A stretch of DNA of 64,000 nt from Pedobacter gandavensis (GTDB taxonomy: Bacteria; Bacteroidota; Bacteroidia; Sphingobacteriales; Sphingobacteriaceae), in NCBI RefSeq assembly GCF_014172405.1, contig NZ_WNXC01000004.1, forward strand, positions 310,001-374,000, given 5' to 3'. Shown piece after piece: positions 44,861 through 54,702 of this stretch; within the stretch, counting starts at the first letter, position 1, and each line of letters opens with the position of its first letter. The position numbers were made by a program, and so were the translations under genes. A model generated the notes under the pieces. That model worked only from the letters and a program-made list of their open reading frames with translations, was not told where the DNA came from and searched no databases.

Positions 44861-45721
44861 TTACTTGATCATTTTCAACAAATACGCGCCATAACCACTT
44901 TTCACTAAAGGTGTAGCTACTTTACGTAACTGTTCTTTATCGATAAAGCCCATGCGGTAAGCGACCTCTTCGATACATCCAATTTTCAATCCCTGACGTT
45001 CTTCTATAACCTGAACAAACTGCCCGGCTTGCATTAGAGAAGCGAAAGTTCCGGTATCTAACCAGGCTGTACCTCTACTCAACACGCCAACTTTCAGTTT
45101 ATTTTGCTCCAGATAGACCTTATTCACATCTGTGATTTCATACTCACCGCGAGGAGAAGGCTGAATATTTTTGGCAATCTCCACTACACTATTGTCGTAG
45201 AAATAAAGTCCAGGGACCGCATAATCTGACTTAGGCGCTACTGGTTTCTCTTCAATAGAAATGGCGTGGTTATTCTCGTCAAATTCTACCACACCATAAC
45301 GCTCCGGATCAGAAACACGGTAAGCAAATACCACCCCACCATCAGGATCGGAGCTTGCTTGTAACAGGTTTGACATTCCATCACCGTAGAAGATATTATC
45401 TCCCAATACCAAGGCTACCTTGTCTGTACCGATGAAATCTGCACCGATTATAAATGCTTGTGCTAAACCATTAGGAACAGCTTGTTCTGCATAGGAGAAT
45501 TCGCAACCCAGCTCTTTACCATCACCTAATAACTTTTTAAAGTTCGGTAAATCATGTGGCGTAGAAATGATCAGAATTTCCCTGATCCCTGCAAGCATTA
45601 AAGTCGACAGTGGATAATAGATCATCGGCTTATCATAAACCGGCATCATTTGCTTACTCATTACCAGAGTTAGAGGATGCAGTCTAGTCCCGCTTCCTCC
45701 TGCTAAAATTATTCCTTTCAA
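44861..45721 (-). CDS. rfbA: Glucose-1-phosphate thymidylyltransferase
   Basis: 286 residues. Makes dTDP-glucose from dTTP and glucose-1-phosphate, the first step to dTDP-rhamnose and other deoxysugars. [18 protein letters not shown] is the nucleotide-binding signature. [67 protein letters not shown] and [13 protein letters not shown] are all present and collinear with RmlA. The remaining dTDP-rhamnose genes are not in the window. It ends the minus-strand run coming from coaX. Confidence 0.97.
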   Translation of the reverse strand: MKGIILAGGSGTRLHPLTLVMSKQMMPVYDKPMIYYPLSTLMLAGIREILIISTPHDLPNFKKLLGDGKELGCEFSYAEQAVPNGLAQAFIIGADFIGTDKVALVLGDNIFYGDGMSNLLQASSDPDGGVVFAYRVSDPERYGVVEFDENNHAISIEEKPVAPKSDYAVPGLYFYDNSVVEIAKNIQPSPRGEYEITDVNKVYLEQNKLKVGVLSRGTAWLDTGTFASLMQAGQFVQVIEERQGLKIGCIEEVAYRMGFIDKEQLRKVATPLVKSGYGAYLLKMIK

Positions 45722-45780
45722 TTCGTTTTGGTTTTTGTAATTATATGTTTAGATCAATCTTCAACAAAATTCAAGGCCAA

Positions 45781-46353
45781 TTAGCCTTCTTTATTTTCCG
45801 CTACACTGTTTTCCAGTTCAGCATACCATTCTGCACCATACTTTCTAATCAGCGGACCTTTCAGAAACTGATATACTGGTACTTTTAGCTCCCTACCGAA
45901 AGAACAAGCATCATGACAAATGTGCCATCTATCGTAGTTTAACACTTCAAATTCCGGGTATTGCGTAATTCGGATCGGGTACAAATGGCAGGAAATCGGT
46001 TTTTGCCATTCTACCAGGCCTAATTCATAACCTTTTTCAATACCACATTTAGTAATTCCGTTTTCGAAAGTCACATAGGCACATTCTTTATTCCCATCTA
46101 CACAAGGCGTAGTGAGGTCACCATCAGCATCCACCACTGAAGTCCCCTGCTCTTCGATGGCCTGGATTCCTTTTTCTTCGAGCAGGTGTTTAATCTTAGG
46201 ATAAATATCCTTAAGAATAGCGGTTTCTGCGACATCCAAAGGGGCACCTGCATCACCTTCGACGCAGCAAATGCCTTTACACTTGTTTAAGTTACAGACG
46301 AAGCTTTCGCTGATCAGGTCCTCGTGAACGAGTGTATTTTGTACTTCTATCAT
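45781..46353 (-). CDS. DUF3109 family cysteine-rich protein
   Basis: 190 residues, soluble. Clustered cysteines C20, C25, C29 and C30 (FVCNLNKCKGICC) and further pairs around PCVDGNKECAY, TKCGIEKG, ISCHLYPIR and ICHDACSFG suggest a metal-binding (Zn or Fe-S-like) protein related to the YkgJ group. Function is not established. It is 5 bp downstream of the DUF3108 gene, so probably co-transcribed. Confidence 0.82.
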   Translation of the reverse strand: MIEVQNTLVHEDLISESFVCNLNKCKGICCVEGDAGAPLDVAETAILKDIYPKIKHLLEEKGIQAIEEQGTSVVDADGDLTTPCVDGNKECAYVTFENGITKCGIEKGYELGLVEWQKPISCHLYPIRITQYPEFEVLNYDRWHICHDACSFGRELKVPVYQFLKGPLIRKYGAEWYAELENSVAENKEG

Positions 46354-46358
46354 TTTAT

Positions 46359-47135
46359 TTATTTTACGATCGCTAAAGGATACTTCAATCCTTCGGCTGA
46401 TTTAATTTCCATTGTCACTGCGCCCACTAAGATCTCAACTTGCGCCTTTACAGGCACCCTGTTTCCATCATCTGTAATCCACAGGTATAATTTACTATCT
46501 TTTCTAAAGATCCTTCCTGGCTTAATAGAAGGACTAAATTTTAAACACCTTATCTTGCCCATCTTTGTTTTCACGACTTCTCGGCCAACAAACTGTATTT
46601 GCAACTGATTGATTTCGTCGCCTAAAAAGTAGTTCAACTTAACCTCATCACCAGGATTCAGCTTAGTGATGTCCAGGCTTCTGGCAAAATAATAGGTAGA
46701 TACCAGGTCAAATGTTTGTTTATCAGGCGTTTTAAAAGTCCCTTTTGTGGCGACTACCTTTTGTTCATTCTGAAAAAACCTGGCTTTATCTTCTCTGCGA
46801 TAGCTTCCTTCACGAATCTTCTCCTGATAGAAATAAGGTTTAAGGTTTACCTGATCGATATACGAATCATAATGGTCTCTTATCTTATAAAAAATATCGA
46901 AGGAACCAGAGGTTTCGCCATCTACAGATAAACGGTAAGTCGGTTTACCATCAAACTTCAGATCAGAATCCAACACTTTTAGTGTGCCTTCAGCGGCGGT
47001 AATGAAGCCATATCTGAGTTTATATTTCAGCACTTCCCCCACTTGAAAAACAGGTTCTTTCACAAAAGGAAGCTCTTGAGCCATACCCCTGAAGCTTAAC
47101 AATACAATAATGATGATCAATAATGATTTCTTCAT
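46359..47135 (-). CDS. DUF3108 domain protein, exported
   Basis: 258 residues. The signal peptide ends RGMAQ. The body is predicted beta-rich: VGEVLKYKLRYGFITAAEGT, SFDIFYKIRDHYDSYID, FYQEKIREGSYRREDKARF, YLWITDDGNRVPVKAQVEIL, all typical of DUF3108. The role is unknown, probably periplasmic or outer-membrane linked. It lies between the DUF2480 and DUF3109 genes. Confidence 0.83.
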   Translation of the reverse strand: MKKSLLIIIIVLLSFRGMAQELPFVKEPVFQVGEVLKYKLRYGFITAAEGTLKVLDSDLKFDGKPTYRLSVDGETSGSFDIFYKIRDHYDSYIDQVNLKPYFYQEKIREGSYRREDKARFFQNEQKVVATKGTFKTPDKQTFDLVSTYYFARSLDITKLNPGDEVKLNYFLGDEINQLQIQFVGREVVKTKMGKIRCLKFSPSIKPGRIFRKDSKLYLWITDDGNRVPVKAQVEILVGAVTMEIKSAEGLKYPLAIVK

Positions 47136-47165
47136 ATCAGGGTTTAATCAAAAAACACTCCAAAC

Positions 47166-47681
47166 TTAATCCTTTCGCTTATAAATCGGCACAGTAGAGC
47201 AAGGTTCACCATACATGATACTTTTCACCACCGGCGTTAGCAGGCTTGTAATCTCCACATAGGCAGAGATAGGCACATCGATATCTGCGCAACCTTTGAT
47301 TACTACACGTTCATCTGCGAAGGCATTCAGGTCTATTTTAGCCAGGGCCTTGGTAAACAATACCGATTCCAGCGTTTCCAAACTTCCAAATACCACTTCA
47401 TTGGCATAAGGTTTTAATTTATTGGCTAATAGCATATAGGCCCATGTAGGGACGATTGCATCTGCACTACAGATCACTGCGATATTTTTCCCGGTATAAC
47501 TGGCCCAGTCGTGGGTTTTAATAAACTCTCTAAAATCTTTCTCTCTCAACATCAGGCCATGAAAGAGATTTTCTTTGATATCATAAACCACCCTTTCGCC
47601 AGAATGGTAGTATTCTTCCAGGTTGAAGGTGATCAAGCCACTTGCAGCTACTTTATTAACGAAGTTTTCTTGAATGTCCAT
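47166..47681 (-). CDS. DUF2480 family protein
   Basis: 171 residues, soluble, no signal peptide. NKVAASGLITFNLEEYYHSG, YDIKENLFHGLMLREKDFRE, CSADAIVPTWAYMLLANKL and VVIKGCADIDVPISAYVEIT mark the Bacteroidota DUF2480 family. Two conserved Cys/Asp segments (CSAD, CADID) may bind metal. Function unknown. A terminator separates it from the isomerase gene upstream. Confidence 0.75.
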   Translation of the reverse strand: MDIQENFVNKVAASGLITFNLEEYYHSGERVVYDIKENLFHGLMLREKDFREFIKTHDWASYTGKNIAVICSADAIVPTWAYMLLANKLKPYANEVVFGSLETLESVLFTKALAKIDLNAFADERVVIKGCADIDVPISAYVEITSLLTPVVKSIMYGEPCSTVPIYKRKD

Positions 47682-47697
47682 GCTTATAAAATAAAAA

Positions 47698-47723
47698 AAC
47701 CGGAAGCAAAAATACTTCCGGTT
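47698..47723 (-). terminator. Terminator after the PpiD/SurA-like gene
   Basis: Minus-strand stem AACCGGAAG / CTTCCGGTT with an 8-base loop, followed by a T run. It lies 22 bp past the stop at 47745. Confidence 0.85.
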
Positions 47724-47744
47724 ACAAAATTACGTAAAATAAGA

Positions 47745-49841
47745 TTAATAGAATTTCACTCTATTGTCTTTTATCTTGGCTTTATCCTGCAATGCCTGGA
47801 AAGCTGAACCTAAAGAACGTTGTGCAATTGCTTGCATCATTGCTTCTTTTTGTTTGTAGGTATTCGCTAAAGGCGCTGGATTGATGAAATTATCTACTGA
47901 GAATACATAAACACCACGCTCACCATCTACTGGTTTAGAAACTTTAGCTGGTTGAGAACCGAATACGGAACCTACCAATTTATTTTCCTGTCCACCACCT
48001 GGGATGATTGGGTTAGCAAACACGATATTTTGAACTGGGTTTACCGGTTTACCTAATTTCTGTGCTACCTGATCAATATTTCCTGCACCTGTTACAGCTG
48101 CATTTGCTTTTTCTGTCAATAGTTTTGCTTTTACAGCATTACGAACCAATGGCTCGATTTCTTTTTTAACCGCTTCTAATGGTAGCGTACCTTTAGGATT
48201 TACACCGGTTACGCGGGCAACAACAAAAGCGTTATCCATTTGGTAAATTTCTTTTAGGATATCACCTTTATCAGCAGCATATGCATCGCGGATCAACTGA
48301 CGAGGATTGTCTAAACCTGGAGCGAAACCTTGAGAAGAAGTTACTTTATCGGCTACGCCAACAGTGTAACCTTTTTTCTGTGCCAACTCGCTGAAGTTAT
48401 TTTCTTTCACTTCGGCTAGGAAACCACTAGCTTTTTTGTAAGCTGCATCTTTAGTTTTATTACTTGGAGAAAGGTTTTTCTCGATGTAAGCCAATTTAGC
48501 AACTTTCGAATTACCTACTTGTTTCTCTACTTTGATCAAATGAACACCGAACTGAGAAGTTACCACTTTAAGATCACCTGGTTTACCATTGAAGGCAGCG
48601 TTCTCAAATTCTGGAACCATTTGTCCGCGGCTGAAAGTACCAAGGTCACCACCTTTATCTTTTGAACCATCAACACTGTATTGTTTAGCCAATGTTGCGA
48701 AGTTCGCACCACCTTGAATCAATCCTTTTAACGAATCTGCTAATTTGATGGCTTTATCAACACCACCTAATTTAGCTGGATCGATTAAGATATGACTTGC
48801 TTTTACTGAATCTGGAGAGAAACGAGTATCAACAACTTTTACCAATTTATAAGAGTTACCAGAGAATTTAGGGCCATAATAGCTACCTGCAGGAAGATTA
48901 AAAACTACTGAATCTAGTGCTGGATCTAATTTACCTTTTGTGATATAGGTATAAGGAACTTTAACATCTGAATTTAATGCAGCGAATAAAGAATCATTGG
49001 CAGCAGTTTTGAAATCTGCGGCTAATTTCTCTACCTGAGTTCTTACCGCAACAGAATCGTCTTTTGTTGGGTTAACGCTGAAAGTTACGTACTCGAATGA
49101 ACGAGTTTCTGCAGGGCTTTCAAAGCGCGCTTTATTGGCATTGTAATAATCAGAGTAATCTGATTCTGTTAATTTCACACTTGCATCAGGGATACCAGCA
49201 TAATCAAGGGCTACATATTTGAAGTTCGCCAATTTATTACGGTTGATATATTCGTCATTTGCTTCCAGTGTGGTAACATATACTGAATTACGAACCAGGT
49301 TCGTATATTTTTGTTGTAAAGCTTGTTTTTCGATTTCTGCTTGCAACATATCCCATTGTTGTTTCAACTGAGGGTTTTTTGCTTGTTGCTTAAGAGAAGC
49401 GATTACTTCAGCACGGTTTACCTGACCAGTCTGAGGGTTACCAAAGTACTGAACGATCAGTGGGCTTGGGTTACTACCTTGCAATAAATCAAATAATTCA
49501 TCACCAGATACCGTCAAACCAAGACGGCTATACTCTTTACCTAAAAGAACAGTTGCAATTTCACCGTTCCATACGTTGTCTACAGCCATTGCCTGCATTT
49601 GGGCATTTCCTGAGCCACCATATTGTTGTTTAAACTGCGCTAAACTCTGGTCTACTTTAGGACCAAAAGTATCAATGCTAATATCTTCACCGTCAATCGA
49701 TCCGACAACCTTTTGAGATTCCGCCCAGAAAGGCTTACCTACGTTAACTGCATCACCAACTAAAAATGCAACAATTGCAAAACCGATGGCACCGATCAAA
49801 ATGTACCCTGCGCGATTCCGCAAAAATGTCATTAATCCCAT
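47745..49841 (-). CDS. Peptidyl-prolyl cis-trans isomerase, PpiD/SurA-like
   Basis: 698 residues. One N-terminal membrane anchor (AGYILIGAIGFAIVAFLVGD, ~11-30) with the rest periplasmic, like PpiD. A SurA_N-type chaperone region (DTFGPKVDQSLAQFKQQYGG...) is followed by a parvulin domain: VKASHILIDPAKLGGVDKAI, FATLAKQYSVDGSKDKGGDL, VTSQFGVHLIKVEKQ. A second, weaker rotamase-like region follows. It assists folding of outer-membrane and secreted proteins. It is downstream of lptC in an envelope-biogenesis run. Confidence 0.92.
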   Translation of the reverse strand: MGLMTFLRNRAGYILIGAIGFAIVAFLVGDAVNVGKPFWAESQKVVGSIDGEDISIDTFGPKVDQSLAQFKQQYGGSGNAQMQAMAVDNVWNGEIATVLLGKEYSRLGLTVSGDELFDLLQGSNPSPLIVQYFGNPQTGQVNRAEVIASLKQQAKNPQLKQQWDMLQAEIEKQALQQKYTNLVRNSVYVTTLEANDEYINRNKLANFKYVALDYAGIPDASVKLTESDYSDYYNANKARFESPAETRSFEYVTFSVNPTKDDSVAVRTQVEKLAADFKTAANDSLFAALNSDVKVPYTYITKGKLDPALDSVVFNLPAGSYYGPKFSGNSYKLVKVVDTRFSPDSVKASHILIDPAKLGGVDKAIKLADSLKGLIQGGANFATLAKQYSVDGSKDKGGDLGTFSRGQMVPEFENAAFNGKPGDLKVVTSQFGVHLIKVEKQVGNSKVAKLAYIEKNLSPSNKTKDAAYKKASGFLAEVKENNFSELAQKKGYTVGVADKVTSSQGFAPGLDNPRQLIRDAYAADKGDILKEIYQMDNAFVVARVTGVNPKGTLPLEAVKKEIEPLVRNAVKAKLLTEKANAAVTGAGNIDQVAQKLGKPVNPVQNIVFANPIIPGGGQENKLVGSVFGSQPAKVSKPVDGERGVYVFSVDNFINPAPLANTYKQKEAMMQAIAQRSLGSAFQALQDKAKIKDNRVKFY

Positions 49842-49969
49842 AATATCCTTATTTATAATTCTTTTTTAAGAGGTCGCAAGATACAACTTTTGCTAAAAAA
49901 AGAAAATATAAAATTGTTTTTGATTAAGTATTTAAAAATTAAGGAAATATGGGCTTTTAAAAGGGCAGA

Positions 49970-50542
49970 TTATTCGCCGAAATTTTTGTCAACGTAAGTC
50001 TCTCCGAAGCCTTGTTCGAAGTTAAAAACGCTAAAATCCTGCTTGGCGCTGAAATTTACGGCATTGATTACCGTGCCATCAGGTTTCGTGATCACGCCTT
50101 TTGGCGAGTAAAACATATGCTTGTTTTGATCCCAGGTAAGTTCTTCGGTATTGAAGGTCATTTGTTCATCTACGACCACAACATTCCGCTTAAAGATGAT
50201 AATTTTTTCTACGTCTTTGGAGATGGCATAATCGGAAACGATGGAGCCTTTGACCTTCAAGCTATCATTTAGGAAATTGATTTTTACTCCTTCTGGCATC
50301 TCCTGATAGGTGGCACCATTTTTAGGAGTAATCTTGTCCATGATGGGTGCCGTACCTTTTGCTTTCACCACAGCGGAATCACTATAAATGATTTCTACAC
50401 CGATGGTACGGTCCCGATTCTTGATCAGTTCATTTTTAGCCAGGGGAGCGGCTTTTTTCAAGTCGTCATCCCCGCAGGAACTCAAGCAAAGCTGGAATAA
50501 GCAAAGTACAGCCAGACCAGTGGTGATGCCTAAGGATTTCAT
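49970..50542 (-). CDS. lptC: LPS export periplasmic protein LptC
   Basis: 190 residues from the ATG at 50542 (a longer frame reaches back into the barrel gene). The lipobox LCLSSC (~22) suggests a lipoprotein, as usual for Bacteroidota LptC. VEIIYSDSAVVKAKGTAP, YQEMPEGVKINFLND, IVSDYAISKD, ELTWDQNKHMFYSPKGV and KPDGTVINAVNFSAKQDF follow the LptC beta-jellyroll pattern. It would connect the LptFGB extractor with LptA. It lies 7 bp after the barrel-protein stop. Confidence 0.88.
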   Translation of the reverse strand: MKSLGITTGLAVLCLFQLCLSSCGDDDLKKAAPLAKNELIKNRDRTIGVEIIYSDSAVVKAKGTAPIMDKITPKNGATYQEMPEGVKINFLNDSLKVKGSIVSDYAISKDVEKIIIFKRNVVVVDEQMTFNTEELTWDQNKHMFYSPKGVITKPDGTVINAVNFSAKQDFSVFNFEQGFGETYVDKNFGE

Positions 50543-50549
50543 TCGCTGC

Positions 50550-51839
50550 TTAATAAAGCTTGTTTTTAATGAACCAGGTATCGTTAAGTGTGAACGCCAG
50601 GTGGACGTTAACATAATTTTCCTTTACTAAACCATTTGACAGGGTACCTCTTTGTCCAACTTCAGCAGTGACATTCATCTTATAAATTGAGTATCTGCTG
50701 GAAGACATTGGTAAACCTAAACCGAAAGTAACGGCTTGCTGTTTAATGTCCTGACCACCTTTTTGAATGTAGGTTTTGTCGTAAGTATAACCTAAACGGT
50801 AATCTACACGGGCAAAATAGTTATTGATCGAAGAGATATCCGGGGTGTATTGACCACCGGCAGAAACTCCCCAGCTGTCTTGTAATCCCTGATTCACACC
50901 CGCAATCGTTAGTTTTTTCCAACCACCCATTCTATAATCGGCACCGAACATCCATTTATTGTCCTTTTGGATAGTAAAGCCGAAATTATGTGTTAATGGA
51001 AGTTTTAATTTTGTTTTTGCACCATTCACGATAGAAAGAGTATCTGAAACTCCAGAATCTTCGCCGTCAGCTGCCCTAACAAATTGCGAAGCAATAAAAG
51101 TTCTTGTAGAGTTGATATTGGAAGACGCTGATCCAGAGTACCCTAAAGTGATTCTCTTTTTACTACCTAATTTAATCTCATATTGTGCACCATAAGAGAA
51201 ACTTACGCCACCTACACTGTTTTTATCTTGTTCTCTTGAATAAACGGCATTCAATCGTTGCAATTCATAGGTGCTTGTATTTTGCAGATCCCCAAAGATA
51301 TACTCTACGTTAGCACCGATTCTGAAGTTATCACCAATTGCCTGACCTATCCCTAAATAAGCTTTCGACAAACCACCCTGTCCGGTAAATGTACTGATGG
51401 CATTTACGGTATCTAATGTGCTGCTTGTTTTATAATCATAACCTACTTGGGTAAATGGCATCAAGCCAAAGCTCAGTCCTGTTTTTCCTTGTACCACAGG
51501 GAATGCAAATGCGATATGACTTAAAGAGCCGTTAAAGCTTTTTTCTGAAAGATTGCCCTGGCTTAAGTTATTAAATGTACCAGATATTCCCATATCAGCG
51601 GTAGTCATGGAAATTCCCACATAAGAAGCGGGATTTTGCATATTGATATTACTGTATCCATTCGGCTTATACACACCGGCAGAAATCCCACCCATTGCCC
51701 TTAATTGAGGAAGCACTAATTGTTTCACATTTCCAAGGCCATATCTAGAATATGGAGATTGAGATGTAATCTGTGCCTGGGCAGTAATTCCGGTAAACAA
51801 TACCAATACCGCTGCTATATAATTAATTTTTTTGTACAT
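50550..51839 (-). CDS. Outer-membrane beta-barrel protein (FadL/OmpP1-like)
   Basis: About 429 residues from MYKKINYIAAVLVLFTG; the signal peptide ends ITAQAQ. SQSPYSRYGLGNV and SNINMQNPASYVGISMTTAD give the start of a family common in Bacteroidota, reminiscent of FadL/OmpP1 (G..N..NPA). Alternating strands follow to the C-terminus (VNVHLAFTLND). It overlaps coaX by 17 bp; an upstream start seven codons earlier would overlap by 38. Substrate unknown. Confidence 0.82.
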   Translation of the reverse strand: MYKKINYIAAVLVLFTGITAQAQITSQSPYSRYGLGNVKQLVLPQLRAMGGISAGVYKPNGYSNINMQNPASYVGISMTTADMGISGTFNNLSQGNLSEKSFNGSLSHIAFAFPVVQGKTGLSFGLMPFTQVGYDYKTSSTLDTVNAISTFTGQGGLSKAYLGIGQAIGDNFRIGANVEYIFGDLQNTSTYELQRLNAVYSREQDKNSVGGVSFSYGAQYEIKLGSKKRITLGYSGSASSNINSTRTFIASQFVRAADGEDSGVSDTLSIVNGAKTKLKLPLTHNFGFTIQKDNKWMFGADYRMGGWKKLTIAGVNQGLQDSWGVSAGGQYTPDISSINNYFARVDYRLGYTYDKTYIQKGGQDIKQQAVTFGLGLPMSSSRYSIYKMNVTAEVGQRGTLSNGLVKENYVNVHLAFTLNDTWFIKNKLY

Positions 51840-52581
51840 ATTCGAAAGCAATGACTTCATTTAATCCTTTAATAACCAGATACGGATCGTGAATAATTTG
51901 AGGCGCAAAGATGCTGTTTTTTAATTGTTTCAGCAAAAAAGCCCCATTACCCCCTGTGATCAGTACCCTAAGGTCTTTATTTTTATTATTCTGTTGAGCG
52001 ATAAAGCCCTCCACTTCATTAATTACTCCTTGTAAAACTCCATTCTGAATGGCGGTAGTTGTATCGGTGCCATCCGGCACTATCCCTTCTTCCCGATCCC
52101 AATCTACCAATGGCAAACGCCCGGTATAATGGTTTAATGCTTTAAAACGCATATCTATTCCCAAACTGATGCTACCTCCAAAATATTCACTTTTGGCGTT
52201 CAGCAGGTCGTAGGTAATACAAGTTCCTGCGTCTATGATGAAACAATTCTCCCCTTGGTGGTAATGATTAGCAGCAATGATTTTTGCCCATCGATCCAGT
52301 CCCAGGGTAGCTAAAGTTTGGTAAAAATTCTTTATTCCGGTATTCACTGCGGTAGAAAAGGGAATGTAAACGGTCTTATTTTTCAACACCTGGATCACTT
52401 CTTCTAATTCGGGGCCTACACTGGAAATGATGGAATAATCGATCTGGTATTTTGCAATCAAATCGAACAAGACTTCCGGATCAAGCGTTTTAAATACCTG
52501 AGTATGAAGAATCGTCCTGTCGTCAAAAACAGCAACCTTACTATTTGTATTACCGATATCTATAACCAGATTATGCACCAA
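51823..52581 (-). CDS. coaX: Type III pantothenate kinase
   Basis: 252 residues. Phosphorylates pantothenate, the first step of CoA synthesis; type III enzymes need K+ and are not inhibited by CoA. VIDIGNTNSKVAVF (phosphate-binding, 6-19), LGLDRWAKIIAANH, FIIDAGTCITYDLL and YFGGSISLGIDMRFKALNHY, followed by TGRLPLV, are all diagnostic. No biotin-protein ligase gene is next to it. Heads a run towards lptC. Confidence 0.96.
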   Translation of the reverse strand: MVHNLVIDIGNTNSKVAVFDDRTILHTQVFKTLDPEVLFDLIAKYQIDYSIISSVGPELEEVIQVLKNKTVYIPFSTAVNTGIKNFYQTLATLGLDRWAKIIAANHYHQGENCFIIDAGTCITYDLLNAKSEYFGGSISLGIDMRFKALNHYTGRLPLVDWDREEGIVPDGTDTTTAIQNGVLQGVINEVEGFIAQQNNKNKDLRVLITGGNGAFLLKQLKNSIFAPQIIHDPYLVIKGLNEVIAFEYVQKN

Positions 52582-52676
52582 ATAATTGTTCTAATAATTG
52601 AGCTCCGACTCCAACCTTCATGCCACAAAGCTATTAATCTTTAGCAAGTTTCAAGGGTTCAAATTGTTAAAAAAAG

Positions 52677-53657
52677 TTAAACAAACAAAAAGTACTGGAT
52701 TGCCAAAACCAAAATCAGGAATAAGCTCTCATAAAACCAACGCTTTTTCGCATTTGAAAAATAATAGGCTAGCAACACCGATCCCGGTGGTACGCAAAGC
52801 AGGAAATGATAAAGCCTGAAATCCGGCTTGGTATAAAAGCTGAGGATGGCCAGCACAAACATGATAAACAACATCTGAAATGCTTTTCTAGTGCTGATAA
52901 AACTTCTAAAAAAATTCTCCCGCAACTGAATAATCGCCAGAACCATCATCACCAATACCGGTACTAATACCAGATAATCATTGTAATTGATCTTGAATAC
53001 GGAAGGAAATTTATTCCCTAAAGGCAGCCAGATTTTATAAAACATGGAAAGACTATCATTCCAATAATAGAATACCCAGACAAAGAAAAATATTGTTAGA
53101 AAGCCTACCAGACCTGCAATCCACTCTTTCCCGTTAAAAGAACGGTATAAAAGTAGCGTAAACCAGATCATAGCCAACATGACAATGAAAGGAAAATAGA
53201 TGAGCGTACCGATCGCAATGAGCATTCCGATATCAAACATGATCATTAAAGCATTTGGAGACTTGCCGACTTTCAGCAATTTATCCATAATCCAGATCAA
53301 CAAAAAGTTACAGATCAACGTTGGGCTTAAGACCAAAAAGGGCATGAATAAACCTGCAGCAGTCACATACATCAGCGCAGGTAAGAAATTTGGTTTATTC
53401 AACAAACCATGGTTATTCACTACCCTATTGAATAAAATCGCCTGGATATAAATGATAATGGCTGCAAAAAATGCATTACCAATTGGTGAAAAAGTATTTT
53501 GAACCGGAATCTGAATAAAGAACTTAGTATAAGGTTCCAGGAATTCAAAATTCAGGTGTTCTGGCGGGTCTGCAAAAATCGCCATACGCATAAAAAAAGT
53601 ATATGCGAATAACAGGAGCAGGTTAATAGGGTTTAAATTTCTAAATTGATTGATCAT
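52677..53657 (-). CDS. DUF6427-type multi-pass membrane protein
   Basis: 326 residues, about ten hydrophobic segments, for example INLLLLFAYTFFMRMAIF, AAIIIYIQAILFNRVV, IPF-type FIVMLAMIWFTLLLYRSF and FLILVLAIQYFLFV at the C-terminus. The NFLLIWIMDKLL and LYFPFIV-like pattern fits a Bacteroidota family of unknown function sometimes misnamed beta-carotene monooxygenase. It is between a glycosyltransferase gene (29 bp) and coaX. Confidence 0.65.
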   Translation of the reverse strand: MINQFRNLNPINLLLLFAYTFFMRMAIFADPPEHLNFEFLEPYTKFFIQIPVQNTFSPIGNAFFAAIIIYIQAILFNRVVNNHGLLNKPNFLPALMYVTAAGLFMPFLVLSPTLICNFLLIWIMDKLLKVGKSPNALMIMFDIGMLIAIGTLIYFPFIVMLAMIWFTLLLYRSFNGKEWIAGLVGFLTIFFFVWVFYYWNDSLSMFYKIWLPLGNKFPSVFKINYNDYLVLVPVLVMMVLAIIQLRENFFRSFISTRKAFQMLFIMFVLAILSFYTKPDFRLYHFLLCVPPGSVLLAYYFSNAKKRWFYESLFLILVLAIQYFLFV

Positions 53658-53686
53658 GCCTGTATATTAGGGCAAAGTAAAGCAAT

Positions 53687-54673
53687 TTATCTGGCAAAAT
53701 CCTTTACTACTTTCTCAATAACCGCAGCGGTTTCGTCTGGGAAATGGAACTGATGTTCCTGAGGTCGTTGTACCCAGTCTTTGATGATGGGTAGCCAATT
53801 CCTATTGCTAGCCCAGATCACTGGCAGTCCGAATTTCTTCAAAGCGAAAGCATTACACTGCTGCTCGTATTGAAATTTCATCGGAGCAACCAGTAATTTT
53901 TTTCCCAGGAACAAAGCTTCTGCGGGACCTTCAAAACCACCTCCGGTAAATAATCCTGTACAAGAGGCCAAACTTTTATTGAACAACTCGTTATTAATCG
54001 GACTAACTTCTACGTTACCATCAATATAGCTAAGTCTGGTATGCTTGGAAAACACCTGCCATTTCACTTGGGGAATCTGTTTCAAGATAGGCACCAAATA
54101 TTTATCGTCAATTGCAGGCAGGTAAACGGTATAATGGCCAAGGTTACTGACCTTCATGTTTCGGATTTCTGCACGGATAACTGGTGTATAAATAAAATCG
54201 TCGTAGCGTTCAAAATGAAACCCTACATAATGACTTGCTGGTGCGTAATATTTCATCACCAACTGTGCCCAGTCGATACTTTTAGGTTTAGGAACTTTTT
54301 TAGATTGAAAAGAGGCTTGGTGACTTAAGCCAACGCTTTCCACCCCTTGCAACCGACAAGCCCATGCCGTTACCGGCTCAAAATCATTCAGAATCAGGTT
54401 GTATTCTTTCAAAGGAATGGTCTTCATGTCTTTTAAAAAACGAGGGAGATTCATAGATTTCCAGGTTTCATAATGATTTACTCCACCCTTTTTACCAAAA
54501 ACAAAACTGAATCCATGCAGCTGATATTTCACCTTTTGCACCAATTGAACATCTGCTTGAGTACCACTGATCAGTAAATCTACATCGCCATATTGCTGCA
54601 ATAGTGGAACGATTTCCCTTGCTCTGCTAATATGTCCATTTCCTGTACCCTGAATAGCGTATAGTATTTTCAT
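53687..54673 (-). CDS. GT-B glycosyltransferase (Glyco_trans_1_3 type)
   Basis: About 328 residues. MKILYAIQGTGNGHISRARE is the N-terminal glycine-rich GT-B motif seen in MGDG-synthase/MurG-like enzymes. NDFEPVTAWACRLQG and GLSHQASF follow. The C-terminal donor-binding motif is FTGGGFEGPAEALFLGKKLL with QYEQQCNAFALKKFG. It probably glycosylates a lipid or envelope precursor; donor and acceptor are not deducible. An in-frame GTG two codons upstream is possible. It lies 29 bp after the LpxH-like gene. Confidence 0.85.
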   Translation of the reverse strand: MKILYAIQGTGNGHISRAREIVPLLQQYGDVDLLISGTQADVQLVQKVKYQLHGFSFVFGKKGGVNHYETWKSMNLPRFLKDMKTIPLKEYNLILNDFEPVTAWACRLQGVESVGLSHQASFQSKKVPKPKSIDWAQLVMKYYAPASHYVGFHFERYDDFIYTPVIRAEIRNMKVSNLGHYTVYLPAIDDKYLVPILKQIPQVKWQVFSKHTRLSYIDGNVEVSPINNELFNKSLASCTGLFTGGGFEGPAEALFLGKKLLVAPMKFQYEQQCNAFALKKFGLPVIWASNRNWLPIIKDWVQRPQEHQFHFPDETAAVIEKVVKDFAR

Positions 54674-54702
54674 CCGCACCGAATATCTACAATTTTTACG
54701 CT